DNA of 40,830 bases from an uncultured Selenomonadales bacterium (GTDB lineage Bacteria; Bacillota; Negativicutes; DSM-1736; Dendrosporobacteraceae), in contig CAMJML010000019.1 of NCBI GenBank assembly GCA_946407015.1, positions 1-40,830 on the forward strand, read 5' to 3'. The notes under the pieces were generated by a model that was not told where the DNA came from, ran no database searches, and was given only the letters and a program-made list of their open reading frames with translations. Of the stretch, positions 1 through 9,295 are shown one piece after another; within the stretch, counting starts at the first letter, position 1, and each line of letters begins with the position of its first letter. Both the position numbers and the translations under genes were made by a program.

Positions 1-2
1 TC

Positions 3-2360
3 GTTATGAATGACAAAGTAACCGGAATCAAGCTGAATGAAGTAACTTTCAGCACAGATGGTCATAATCTGACTTTAACGGCAGGAACGGACAACCTGAC
101 AATTGAAGGCTGGCTGGATGATGAAGGAAACAGACTTAATCAATTTCAGTTCATTGATGGTAAGTATGGGATTAAGCATGGATTACTAGGCGAATTTATC
201 GGATCAACGGGTCAGGACATCATGCTGGGAACCGACGAAGCAAATACCATAGATGGAGGAGCCGGAGCGGATATCATCTATGCCGGGGTCGGTGATGACA
301 CGATCATCTTTGACGCAGCTGATGCGATTGTCGATGGCGGCGAAGGGATCGATACGCTTAAAGCCGCGGAGACTGTAAAAGCCGGAGTTACGATTGACTT
401 AACACAGACGAAATACAAAAATATCGAAAACCTCATTGGCAGCAAATACGCTGATAAACTGACCGGCAATGGTGAGGATAATCGGATTGAAGGCGGAGCC
501 GGCAATGATACGCTAGATGGGAAAGGCGGCAATGACATCTTAAGTGGTGGCTTGGGAGCCGATACCTACATCTTTGGCAAAGGTTATGGCAGTGATATCA
601 TTACTTCAGATCAGTTAAATAAAGAAGATACGGTTTTGTTTAAAGATATAAAATATACTGAAACTGAGTTTGTTAAAGAAGACAATGACCTTAAAATTAT
701 TACTGCCGACGGCGATAGTTTAACGATTAAAGACTGGTTTGTAGGTGACGGGTACCAAACTAAATTGCAGTTTACCGATGGCTTGGCAAAAGTGAATATC
801 GGCAATATCGCTACCAATAGCAATGATTGTTTGTTTGGTCAAGCCGCGGCAGATGTATTGGATGGTCTTGCTGGTAACGATAAGCTAATCGGACTGGAAG
901 GTAATGATCAACTATACGGCGGGCTAGGCAATGATGTCTTAATTGGCGGTAGTGGAGATGATACGTTATCTGGCGGCAGCGGCAGTGATACCTATGTTTT
1001 CGGCCTCGGGGATGGTCATGATATTATTACCGGTGATGCGGAAAACTATTGGGATGTTGTAAAATTTATTGATGGGATTACAACCAGTGATGTTGATTAT
1101 ATTGAAAATGAGGAGACCGGCGAGACGGTTGTAACAGTGCAATCAACAGGAGATAGCGTTACGATCCAAAGTGATGATGAGACAGGGGTTACAATCAATC
1201 AGTTTATGTTTAATGATCAGCTCTATACTCGCTATCATGGTAGTTGGCTTGATTTAATGATGGGGTCTGACAGTGCCGAAACGATTGTCGGCAGCAATAA
1301 CTCAGAATTTATTTATGGAGCTAAAGGAAATGACACCTTCAGGGGGAGTGGCGGACAGGATATTTATTATGTTGATAACTACTCCGGAAATGATATTATT
1401 CTTGATTCAGCAGGAATAAATGATGATATTCTAAAAGTGGCTACAGGCGACTATGAAGGTGATGTCGTTCTTAGCCGAAGCGGTAATTCCTTACTATTCA
1501 CCTTGACCGATTTAAATGGTAAAAAGAATACGGTGACATTACAAAATTGGTATACTTCTAATAATCGAATCACGCAATTTGATATAGGTGATAGTGAAAT
1601 TTATACCCTTCAGGATGCCATTTTCGGTACTAAAACCAACAATACTATTACTGCAAAAGACAATTTGAACACCTATATTCATGGGTATGGCGGTAATGAT
1701 ACCATTTATGGCAGCAGTGGTAATGATATGCTGCTTGGTGGAGATGGTAATGATTCTCTTTACGGCGGAGCCGGCAATGATATGCTCATGGGCGATAAAG
1801 GGGATGATTGGATCGTTGGCGGCGACGGCGATGATCAAATCTTTGAAAAGTATGGGAATAATTCACTGTATGGCGGCAATGGCAACGATTTGATTGAGGT
1901 TGACTGCGACAGTAATGGTGTTAGTTATGGTAAAAGTAAACTTTTTGGCGAGGACGGCAATGACACCTTACGGGTATGGGCGCAAGGTTGTGAATTAGAC
2001 GGCGGCGATGGTGATGACATTCTGGACAGTCGAAATGGTGAAACAATCATGCGTGGAGGAAATGGCAATGACTCATATGTCATTGGCCGTTGGGGAAACA
2101 ATACGATAGATGATCTTGGCTTGGATACTGACTTTGATATACTTTCAATCCAAGGGGGCTTAAATCCAGATCAGTTTACTTATAGCCAAAAAGATAATGA
2201 TCTGCTGATGAATTCGACTTCCGGACCGGCAGGAACCTTAACCTTTAAAGATTGGTTTTCAACTGATGGATCACATCAAATTGAGCAAATTGATTTTAGC
2301 GGCGGATATACTCTTAGTGCTGATGACCTGACTCAACGTGCTAAAAAGGAAATGGTATAG
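3..2360 (+). CDS. RTX (hemolysin-type calcium-binding repeat) protein, 3' portion
   Basis: This is a secreted repeats-in-toxin protein, probably a large exported adhesin, toxin or enzyme tail. It contains more than 20 glycine/aspartate nonapeptides of the GGxGxDxLx kind in blocks near residues 75-100, 155-190, 285-330, 425-445, 560-640 and 650-700. These form Ca2+-binding parallel beta rolls after export. Between blocks lie modules of the form VxFxDGI...VTIxxW...INQFxFxDG, typical of the hemolysin-type calcium-binding related domain (PF06594). The first ATG is at 6, but the frame is open to the window edge and the protein begins inside such a module, so the true start is almost certainly upstream. 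No enzymatic domain is visible in this part. The C-terminus lacks further repeats and is a plausible uncleaved type I secretion signal. A terminator follows, and then the export genes, which likely carry it. Confidence 0.9.
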   Translation, partial: VMNDKVTGIKLNEVTFSTDGHNLTLTAGTDNLTIEGWLDDEGNRLNQFQFIDGKYGIKHGLLGEFIGSTGQDIMLGTDEANTIDGGAGADIIYAGVGDDTIIFDAADAIVDGGEGIDTLKAAETVKAGVTIDLTQTKYKNIENLIGSKYADKLTGNGEDNRIEGGAGNDTLDGKGGNDILSGGLGADTYIFGKGYGSDIITSDQLNKEDTVLFKDIKYTETEFVKEDNDLKIITADGDSLTIKDWFVGDGYQTKLQFTDGLAKVNIGNIATNSNDCLFGQAAADVLDGLAGNDKLIGLEGNDQLYGGLGNDVLIGGSGDDTLSGGSGSDTYVFGLGDGHDIITGDAENYWDVVKFIDGITTSDVDYIENEETGETVVTVQSTGDSVTIQSDDETGVTINQFMFNDQLYTRYHGSWLDLMMGSDSAETIVGSNNSEFIYGAKGNDTFRGSGGQDIYYVDNYSGNDIILDSAGINDDILKVATGDYEGDVVLSRSGNSLLFTLTDLNGKKNTVTLQNWYTSNNRITQFDIGDSEIYTLQDAIFGTKTNNTITAKDNLNTYIHGYGGNDTIYGSSGNDMLLGGDGNDSLYGGAGNDMLMGDKGDDWIVGGDGDDQIFEKYGNNSLYGGNGNDLIEVDCDSNGVSYGKSKLFGEDGNDTLRVWAQGCELDGGDGDDILDSRNGETIMRGGNGNDSYVIGRWGNNTIDDLGLDTDFDILSIQGGLNPDQFTYSQKDNDLLMNSTSGPAGTLTFKDWFSTDGSHQIEQIDFSGGYTLSADDLTQRAKKEMV

Positions 2361-2370
2361 GAATAAATAA

Positions 2371-2404
2371 AAAACAGATTCAACCTCGGTTGAATCTGTT
2401 TTTT
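2371..2404 (+). terminator. Rho-independent terminator after RTX gene
   Basis: A 14-bp perfect stem (2371-2384 with 2389-2402) closes a 4-nt loop and is followed by a T-rich tail. It begins 10 bases after the RTX stop codon. Because the stem is A-rich on one side and T-rich on the other, it could also act on the opposite strand. It separates the RTX gene from the secretion genes, which must then have their own promoter in 2405-2499. Confidence 0.85.
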
Positions 2405-2499
2405 ATTCAAATGGATTCTTAGAAAATTTAAAGGAAAAGGTATGCTTGAAGCAGAATTTATTACAAAATCTGCAAAATAGAATATATTGAGGGATCTTA

Positions 2500-4644
2500 A
2501 TGACACCAGAATCTGCAAAACAAAATGATTATTGTGAGATAAAGGATACAGGTGTTTTTTGCTTATTGGCGGTGGTCAAGCTGCTAGGCATTTCGGTTGA
2601 TGACGAAACTATAAAACATATTCAAGATCATTGCTTACCTGTCGATAAGAGAAAGCTTTTGCAGTTTGCTGCAAAATTACAGATGCGTGCAGAAATTGTC
2701 AGTGTCAGCCTGGAAGATTTGCCTAAACAGCCTATTCCGGCTATTGCTGTGATGAAAAATGGGAATTACATGGTACTTGGCCGGAATAATGAGCTTAAGG
2801 TTGTGGTTTTGGATTTAGCGGTTGGGCATTCGTCAACTCTAGATATAGAGCAGTTTGCCTCTGAATGGGCAGGTGAACTGATCCTATTATCCCGGAAATT
2901 TAAGTTAAAACATCTAGGTCAATATTTTCATATCCATTGGTTTTTACCGGTAATAAAAAAATATCAAAAACTATTTTTAGAAGTAATTATAGCATCTTTT
3001 TTTCTGCAAATTTTTGGATTGGTGGTACCCTTATTTACGCAAGTGATTGTTGATAAAGTTATTGCGTATCATGGGGTAGCTACCTTAGACGTACTCGCGT
3101 TTGCCGTCATTATTCTAGCAATCTTCCAGCTCGGATTGGGCTTTTTGCGCACTTATTTACTGACACATACAACCAATAAAATTGATGTGATTTTGGGCGT
3201 TCGCTTATTCCGTCATGTGGCTTCCTTGCCGCTGCGATATTTTGAGCAGCGAAGGGTTGGGGATACGCTTACGCGGGTTCAGGCCTTGAATGGTATCCGG
3301 GAATTCTTGACAGGGTCGACAATCAACATCATGCTGGATATGCTTTTTTCTGTTGTTTTTATCGTGATTATGTTTTACTATAGTCCTTCTCTGACAGCGG
3401 TGGCTTTGGCCGCCGTGCCAATTTTGCTTTTTCAGAATATTGTTGCGACACCAATTTATCATGAAAGACTAAAGCAAGGCTGGGTAGCCGGTGCTGAGAA
3501 TAATGCTTTTTTAGTAGAATCAATAACCGGAGTTCATACGCTCAAGTCATTAGCCCTCGAACCTCAATTTAATTATCGATGGGAGCAACTTTTGGCGCGT
3601 CAGGTCACCAAGAACTTCGATAATTCGACTTTTAATATGCTTATTAGTAACTCGACCAGCCTAATTCAAAAAATATCATCGCTAAGCATTCTGTGGTTCG
3701 GTGGGCATTTGGTTATAGATGGACGATTGACGATTGGCCAGTTCATTGCGTTTCAAATGCTGTCAGGGCAGGTGACAGCGCCGCTGTTAAGACTTTCTGG
3801 GATGTGGCAATCTATACAGCAAACGATCTTATCGATTGAGCGATTAGGAGATATTCTTAACACCCCGGTGGAAGCCAAGGAGGGAAGCTTAAGAACGGCA
3901 AAACCATTGATGGGGCACCTGAAGTTCGAGAATGTTGTTTTTCGTTATAATCCTGAGTCTTTCGCTGTGCTTGACGAAATTAGCTTTGAAATCAACGCTG
4001 GTACGAAGATCGGCATTGTCGGTCGATCCGGTTCCGGAAAAAGTACGGTGGCTAAATTAGTTCAGCGCCTTTATGTCCCTGAGACGGGCAAGATCCTCAT
4101 TGATGATCAGGATATCATGGAAATTGATCCAGGATGGCTGCGGCGTAATATCGGTGTAGTTTTGCAAGAAAACTATCTCTTTAACGGCAGTGTAAGAGAT
4201 AATATTGCAATTGCCAGGCCGAGCGCTTCAATCAATGAAGTGATTTTAGCAGCGCAGTTAGCAGGCGCACATGAATTTATACTGGAATTGGCGGAGGGAT
4301 ACGATACGAGTGTCGGGGAACGCGGCATGACGTTATCTGGAGGGCAAAGACAGCGTATTGCTATTGCCAGAGCACTGCTGAATAATCCCAGTATTCTGAT
4401 CTTTGACGAGGCGACAAGTGCTTTGGATGTTCAAACCGAACAGTTTATTATGCATAATATGAATAAAATTGCTAAAGGAAGAACAACTATCATCATTGCT
4501 CATAGGCTGTCAACGGTAAAAAACTGTGATAATATTTTTGTGTTAGACCAAGGGAAGATTATTGAACAAGGAACACATTTAGAATTAATGGCAATAAGCG
4601 GGGCTTATCATCGTCTTTATTCCATACAACATGAGGTAGAATGA
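2500..4644 (+). CDS. Type I secretion ABC transporter with inactive C39-like domain (HlyB-like)
   Basis: This is an inner-membrane exporter ATPase of the HlyB/RtxB group and the likely motor for the RTX protein upstream. Residues 1-130 resemble a C39 peptidase domain, but the catalytic Cys of the D-C-G motif is Thr (D16-T17-G18). The catalytic His position in the later PAIAVMKNGNYMVL stretch is Asn. That makes it a C39-like domain, which binds substrate rather than cleaving a leader. The transmembrane domain is about residues 155-430. The ATPase domain is complete: Walker A GRSGSGKST at about 508-516, signature LSGGQRQR at about 612, Walker B ILIFDEATSALD at about 632 and the H-loop His at about 668. 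Length (714 aa) fits the family. The stop overlaps the next start (ATGATG), indicating translational coupling with the HlyD gene. Confidence 0.93.
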   Translation: MTPESAKQNDYCEIKDTGVFCLLAVVKLLGISVDDETIKHIQDHCLPVDKRKLLQFAAKLQMRAEIVSVSLEDLPKQPIPAIAVMKNGNYMVLGRNNELKVVVLDLAVGHSSTLDIEQFASEWAGELILLSRKFKLKHLGQYFHIHWFLPVIKKYQKLFLEVIIASFFLQIFGLVVPLFTQVIVDKVIAYHGVATLDVLAFAVIILAIFQLGLGFLRTYLLTHTTNKIDVILGVRLFRHVASLPLRYFEQRRVGDTLTRVQALNGIREFLTGSTINIMLDMLFSVVFIVIMFYYSPSLTAVALAAVPILLFQNIVATPIYHERLKQGWVAGAENNAFLVESITGVHTLKSLALEPQFNYRWEQLLARQVTKNFDNSTFNMLISNSTSLIQKISSLSILWFGGHLVIDGRLTIGQFIAFQMLSGQVTAPLLRLSGMWQSIQQTILSIERLGDILNTPVEAKEGSLRTAKPLMGHLKFENVVFRYNPESFAVLDEISFEINAGTKIGIVGRSGSGKSTVAKLVQRLYVPETGKILIDDQDIMEIDPGWLRRNIGVVLQENYLFNGSVRDNIAIARPSASINEVILAAQLAGAHEFILELAEGYDTSVGERGMTLSGGQRQRIAIARALLNNPSILIFDEATSALDVQTEQFIMHNMNKIAKGRTTIIIAHRLSTVKNCDNIFVLDQGKIIEQGTHLELMAISGAYHRLYSIQHEVE

Positions 4645-6002
4645 TGTTTCGAAAAATAATGAAATTTTTAAAGAAGAAAGCAAATGTCACTTATACGGCA
4701 AGCGAAACGGAATTTTTACCTGCAGCGTTAGAAATTGTGGAAACTCCGCCTTCACCTGCAGGGAGAATGGTACTATGGACCATTATTGGATTGATCGTGA
4801 TTGGATTGCTTTGGTCCATTTTTGGTCATGTTGATGAAGTGGCAGTCGCACCGGGCAAGCTGATTCCAATTGGATTTGTTAAGGTAGTTCAGGCTGAGGA
4901 TAAAGGGGTTGTTAAAGCTATCCATGTTCAGGATGGTCAGGCAGTTAAGCAGGGGCAACTGTTGCTGGAGCTTGATCCCACATTTTCTGCTGCTGACCTG
5001 GCAAGGCTTAAAAAGGAAATTGCTTATTATAATCTCGAAATAGAACGGCTGACAGCGGAAAAAGAGGATAAGACTTTTTCGCCACAATTAACACCGGAGC
5101 TTGAGTTGAAGGATATCGATTTTCAACTAAGATTGTACCAAAGCCGGCAAAATGAATTTAAAGCAAAGGTTGCGACAGCCGAATCTAACATTAGGCAGGC
5201 TGAAGCAAACCTGCAGATTGCCTATGCTAATCAAGTAAAATATGAGGCTTTATATGAAATCGCAAAGGAACGGGAAGAACGGATTCAGCAGCTTGTGAAC
5301 GAAAATGCAGTTGCGTTGTTTGTACTCCTGGAATATCGCTCTAAAAGATTGGAACTGGAACAGAACCTGGCGGCCCAGTTAGCTGAAATCGCGCGTAATG
5401 AATCAGCCATTGCCCAAAGCCGGGAGGTTATGGCTTCGATCATCGCCGAGCGCGACAAAGATATTAATACAAAACTGGTAGAAGATCAGAAATTGGTGAA
5501 TGGATATAATGAGGAAATCAAAAAGGCTGCCGAAAAGGACCGATTATCGCGAATTGTCGCACCTATCGACGGACGTGTTACTCAATTATCCGTTCATACG
5601 GTAGGCGGGGTAGTAACTGCAGCGCAGGCGCTCTTGGCTGTTGTTCCGGAGGATGCTTCACTTGAAGTTGAAGCGTGGGTTGCAAATCGGGACATTGGAT
5701 TTGTTAAGCCAGGGCAACGTGCTGAAATTAAAATTGAAACCTTTAGTTTCCAAAAGTATGGGACGATCGGGGCAGATGTTGTTGAAATAAGCCCTGATGC
5801 AATAGAGGATAAGGAAAAAGGGCGCGTTTATCGAGTCGCACTAAAGCTGGATAAAGATAATGTGCTCGTTAATGATAAAGAAGTTTATTTAGCTCCAGGT
5901 ATGACCGTGAGTGCTGAAATTAAAATTAAGCAAAAACGAATTATTGAATTCTTCCTTGATCCTTTTCGACAATATCAAAGTGAAGCTCTAAGGGAGAGAT
6001 AG
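4641..6002 (+). CDS. HlyD-family periplasmic adaptor of type I secretion
   Basis: This is a membrane fusion protein that bridges the inner-membrane ABC exporter to an outer-membrane TolC-type channel. It has a cytoplasmic N-terminal tail of about 42 residues, one transmembrane helix at about 43-63, a split lipoyl/barrel-sandwich domain (VKAIHVQDGQAVKQGQLLLELD near 90-115 and its second half RIVAPIDGRVTQLSVHTVGG near 305-325), and a long coiled-coil hairpin between them (about 115-300). A C-terminal beta-barrel region with PGMTVSAEIKI follows. Length (453 aa) is normal for HlyD. It overlaps the upstream ABC gene by 4 bases and is 3 bases from the second ABC gene, so all three are one operon. 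No TolC gene is visible; it must lie elsewhere or upstream. Confidence 0.93.
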   Translation: MMFRKIMKFLKKKANVTYTASETEFLPAALEIVETPPSPAGRMVLWTIIGLIVIGLLWSIFGHVDEVAVAPGKLIPIGFVKVVQAEDKGVVKAIHVQDGQAVKQGQLLLELDPTFSAADLARLKKEIAYYNLEIERLTAEKEDKTFSPQLTPELELKDIDFQLRLYQSRQNEFKAKVATAESNIRQAEANLQIAYANQVKYEALYEIAKEREERIQQLVNENAVALFVLLEYRSKRLELEQNLAAQLAEIARNESAIAQSREVMASIIAERDKDINTKLVEDQKLVNGYNEEIKKAAEKDRLSRIVAPIDGRVTQLSVHTVGGVVTAAQALLAVVPEDASLEVEAWVANRDIGFVKPGQRAEIKIETFSFQKYGTIGADVVEISPDAIEDKEKGRVYRVALKLDKDNVLVNDKEVYLAPGMTVSAEIKIKQKRIIEFFLDPFRQYQSEALRER

Positions 6003-6005
6003 CGT

Positions 6006-8159
6006 ATGGCAATGCAATCAGTGGAGCAGCCGGTAAAGGAAAAGCGCAAGCTTGATACCGTCTTAGCATGTCTGGTTACAATCGCCAAACTGCTAGGAAT
6101 CCCTGCCGATATGGCTCAACTAAAGCGTGCGTATGTTTTTGAAGCCAGAGGTATGGACGATACGACCTTTATCCGGGCGGCACTGGATTTAGGGTTAAAA
6201 TCTCGCAGAATCAGTATGGGCATTGAAGGGTTTAAGCAGGTGCCCTTACCTGCTGTTGCAATTTTGAAAAATGATAATTATGTTGTTGTTGTACGGATAG
6301 AAAATGAACATGTAGTTTTGATTGATCCTTATGAAAACCATCCGCTCAGACTTCCGCTGGATAATTTTTTCAACGCGTGGTCTGGTAACCTTATTTTGGT
6401 TACCCGCAGAATGAAAGAAAAGTCGAAGCCGGATAAGTTTAGTTTGTCTTGGTTTGTGCCTAACATTCTCCGCTATAAAAAGTTGTTGTCTCAAGTTTTG
6501 CTGGTTTCATTTCTGTTGCAGCTATTTGGGCTTGTAAGCCCTTTATTCACCCAGGTTATTATTGATAAGGTTCTTGTGCATCGTAGTCTGGACACATTAG
6601 ACATTTTTGTTTTGGGAATGGGCATTATCACTACCTTTCAGGCTTTGCTAACCGTACTAAGAGCTTTTGTATTTTCAAATACGACCAATAAAATTGATGT
6701 GGCATTAAGCTCAAAATTATACCGGCATATTACTGCCCTGCCATTAAAATATTTTGAATCCTGGCAGGTTGGGGACATTGTTTCAAGGGTTAGAGAATTA
6801 GAGACTATCCGTAGTTTTATTACAGGGTCAGCACTTACTGTCCTCATTGACACTGGGTTTACCTTAGTTTATGTTGCTGTCATGTTTTATTACAGCGGTT
6901 TGCTTAGTGTTATCGCGTTGCTGGCTCTGCCAATCTACATCCTGTTAAATGCTGTTGTTACCCCTATTTACAGGCGCCGGATTAATGAACGTTTCGCTGC
7001 CGGTACGGATAATCAGACCTTTCTTATAGAAACGGTTACCGGTATTCAAACCGTCAAATCTTTAGCGTTAGAAGCTAACTTTGTAAGCAAATGGGAACAA
7101 CTGCTGGCCAGATATGTAAATGCGTCATTTTCTACAACCAATTTAAGTAATATTGCAGGGAATATCGGGAATTTCGTACAGGGAATTTTTAATTTGGCTA
7201 TTCTATGGGCCGGTGCATATGCCGTAATGGATAACAAAATGACTGTGGGTCAGTTAATCGCTTTTCAAATGCTGGCGGGTCAAGTGGCTGCTCCTGTGCT
7301 GCGATTGGTCAATATGTGGCAGTACTTTCAGCAGACCATGGTCTCTGTAGATCGCCTTGGAGATATTCTCAATGAGACCTGTGAACCGGCGTTTAATCCG
7401 AATAGGGCAACCTTGCCTAGCATTCGTGGTGATATTACGCTGGATATGGTTACATTTCGGTATCGTCCTGATACCAGTGCAGTGTTGGATAAGATCAATT
7501 TAACAATAAAAGCGGGTTATAATGTAGGCATAGTAGGAAGATCAGGCTCCGGAAAAAGCACAGTCACAAAGCTCATTCAACGACTGTATATACCGGAATC
7601 TGGACGTATCTTAGTTGATGGGATTGATCTGGTACAAATTGAGCCAGCCTGGTTACGCCGCCAGGTTGGAGTAGTGTTGCAAGAAAATTTTCTCTTTAAC
7701 GGCTCGATTAGCAACAATATTGGTATTGCCAAACCTGAGGCAACTAATGATGAAATCCTTAGAGTTTCCCGAATTGCCGGTGTGGATGAATTTGCTTCAC
7801 AGTTTCCAGCGGGATATGATACCAGTGTGGGGGAAAGAGGAACTGCTTTGTCGGGCGGGCAGAAACAGCGAATAGCTATTGCACGGGCGCTATTGAATGA
7901 TCCCAAAATTCTAATTTTTGATGAGGCAACCAGTGCATTGGATTATGAGTCTGAGCGGATTATTATGAAAAATCTGCAGGCTATTTCTGCAGGCAGAACG
8001 ATGATCATGATTGCTCATCGACTGAATACAGTAAAACATTGCGATTTTATTGTTGTTTTAGACAAAGGGAAAGTGGTTGAAATTGGTAATCATGAGCAAT
8101 TACTATTAAAAAGAGGTTTGTATTATCACATGTATAAACAGCAAGATTCCATTAAATAA
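6006..8159 (+). CDS. Second type I secretion ABC transporter with inactive C39-like domain
   Basis: This is a paralogue of the ABC gene at 2500-4644 with the same plan: a C39-like N-terminal domain, a six-helix transmembrane domain (about 155-435) and an ATPase domain with GRSGSGKST, LSGGQKQR, ILIFDEATSALD and IAHRLN. The N-terminal domain reads LDTVLACL, so Thr18 replaces the catalytic Cys, and the catalytic His position is Asn (KNDNYVVVV). It therefore should bind but not cleave its substrate, like HlyB. A Shine-Dalgarno-like GGGAGAG precedes the ATG. Both copies have intact ATPase motifs, so they could form homodimers with separate substrates or a heterodimer sharing the single HlyD between them. 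The sequence does not decide which. Confidence 0.92.
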   Translation: MAMQSVEQPVKEKRKLDTVLACLVTIAKLLGIPADMAQLKRAYVFEARGMDDTTFIRAALDLGLKSRRISMGIEGFKQVPLPAVAILKNDNYVVVVRIENEHVVLIDPYENHPLRLPLDNFFNAWSGNLILVTRRMKEKSKPDKFSLSWFVPNILRYKKLLSQVLLVSFLLQLFGLVSPLFTQVIIDKVLVHRSLDTLDIFVLGMGIITTFQALLTVLRAFVFSNTTNKIDVALSSKLYRHITALPLKYFESWQVGDIVSRVRELETIRSFITGSALTVLIDTGFTLVYVAVMFYYSGLLSVIALLALPIYILLNAVVTPIYRRRINERFAAGTDNQTFLIETVTGIQTVKSLALEANFVSKWEQLLARYVNASFSTTNLSNIAGNIGNFVQGIFNLAILWAGAYAVMDNKMTVGQLIAFQMLAGQVAAPVLRLVNMWQYFQQTMVSVDRLGDILNETCEPAFNPNRATLPSIRGDITLDMVTFRYRPDTSAVLDKINLTIKAGYNVGIVGRSGSGKSTVTKLIQRLYIPESGRILVDGIDLVQIEPAWLRRQVGVVLQENFLFNGSISNNIGIAKPEATNDEILRVSRIAGVDEFASQFPAGYDTSVGERGTALSGGQKQRIAIARALLNDPKILIFDEATSALDYESERIIMKNLQAISAGRTMIMIAHRLNTVKHCDFIVVLDKGKVVEIGNHEQLLLKRGLYYHMYKQQDSIK

Positions 8160-8179
8160 CACAATTAAAACATAGGAGA

Positions 8180-8207
8180 TTTACTTTTAAAGCAGAATCT
8201 ATATAAG
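8180..8207 (+). promoter_or_regulatory. Candidate sigma-A promoter for galU
   Basis: TTTACT and TATAAG are separated by 16 bases. The -10 matches the consensus at five of six positions and the -35 at four of six. It lies about 30 bases upstream of the galU start, with AGAAGGG as ribosome binding site. No transcript evidence. Confidence 0.4.
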
Positions 8208-8236
8208 AGAATTCTAGACTAAAGAAGGGAATTATC

Positions 8237-9166
8237 ATGCCAAAAATGAGGATACGGAAAGCCATTATTCCCGCCGCAGGTTTGGGGACACGGTTTTTAC
8301 CTGCTACCAAAGCTCAGCCCAAAGAGATGTTGCCTATTGTGGATAAACCGGCTATTCAATATATTGTTGAGGAAGCTATTCAATCGGGTATTGAGGATAT
8401 TCTAATCATTACCGGGCGTAATAAGCGGGCGATAGAAGATCACTTTGACCGGTCAGTGGAGTTGGAAATGCAGCTTAAGCAACAGGGAAAATATGATATG
8501 TTGGGACTGATTGAGGATATCTCCAAAGTGACGATTCATTATGTGCGTCAGAAGGAGGCCAAAGGTCTTGGACATGCTGTATTGTGTGCTAAGCAATTTG
8601 TTGGCAATGAGCCTTTTGCGGTTATGCTTGGTGATGATATTGTTGACGCCAATGTACCGTGCTTGAAGCAATTAATTGACGTTTATGAAGATTATCCCGG
8701 AACCATTCTTGGTGTTCAGGAAGTTTCTAAATCTAAAGTATCCAGTTACGGCATTGTGAATCCGGAACCAGTAAAACACAATTTGTGGCGAGCAGTGGAT
8801 TTAATTGAGAAACCTTCAATTGAAGAAGCCCCCTCTCAGTTGGCTGTTCTTGGCCGATATATTATTGAACCGGAAATTTTTGAGCTTTTGGAGCAAACGG
8901 AACCCGGACGGGGTGGTGAGATCCAATTGACAGATGCTTTGTGCCGGCTGGCAGCTATTAAACCTGTCTATGCCTATAATTTTTATGGCCGTCGCTATGA
9001 TGTGGGAGATAAGCAAGGCTACCTGGAAGCAACTGTGGAGTATGCTTTGAAAAGGCCTGATTTACGGGACAAGTTCTTGAAATATTTGCTTAAGACTGTT
9101 GGGCCGATTATTGAAGGGGAAGAAGAAGCAGCAGCTTCAGCTACCTTTGAAACAACTTTAAAATGA
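8237..9166 (+). CDS. galU: UTP-glucose-1-phosphate uridylyltransferase
   Basis: This cytoplasmic enzyme makes UDP-glucose from glucose-1-phosphate and UTP for envelope polysaccharides and galactose metabolism. The nucleotidyltransferase signature AAGLGTRFLPATKAQPKEMLP lies near residues 12-32. The later hallmarks KEAKGLGHAV, GDDI and GRYIIEPEIFELL are also present, and 309 aa is the usual length. The ATG at 8237 follows AGAAGGG at good spacing. A strong terminator ends the unit, so galU is probably transcribed separately from the rhamnose genes downstream. Confidence 0.95.
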   Translation: MPKMRIRKAIIPAAGLGTRFLPATKAQPKEMLPIVDKPAIQYIVEEAIQSGIEDILIITGRNKRAIEDHFDRSVELEMQLKQQGKYDMLGLIEDISKVTIHYVRQKEAKGLGHAVLCAKQFVGNEPFAVMLGDDIVDANVPCLKQLIDVYEDYPGTILGVQEVSKSKVSSYGIVNPEPVKHNLWRAVDLIEKPSIEEAPSQLAVLGRYIIEPEIFELLEQTEPGRGGEIQLTDALCRLAAIKPVYAYNFYGRRYDVGDKQGYLEATVEYALKRPDLRDKFLKYLLKTVGPIIEGEEEAAASATFETTLK

Positions 9167-9180
9167 CCTCGTTTTTAAGT

Positions 9181-9213
9181 AAAAGCGCCTGCTTGGAACA
9201 GGCGCTTTTTTTA
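9181..9213 (+). terminator. Rho-independent terminator after galU
   Basis: An 11-bp stem AAAAGCGCCTG / CAGGCGCTTTT closes a 7-base loop and runs into a T tract, starting 15 bases after the galU stop. Confidence 0.9.
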
Positions 9214-9295
9214 TTGCTGCGGCATATCTTAAGGTGATGTCAAATAAGATAGAGCAGGCGATTATTGTCTGCTGCTGTCAGAAGGGGGCGTTGGT

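Noticed and set aside
1539-1838. Long minus-strand open frame within the RTX gene
   Set aside because: It is opposite to the glycine/aspartate repeat region, where GC-rich repetitive codons create open antisense frames. The translated protein is a low-complexity repeat and has no start-site support.
2500-8159. Bacteriocin exporters with leader peptidase activity
   Set aside because: Both N-terminal domains lack the catalytic Cys and the catalytic His, and the neighbour is an RTX protein, so HlyB-type export fits better.
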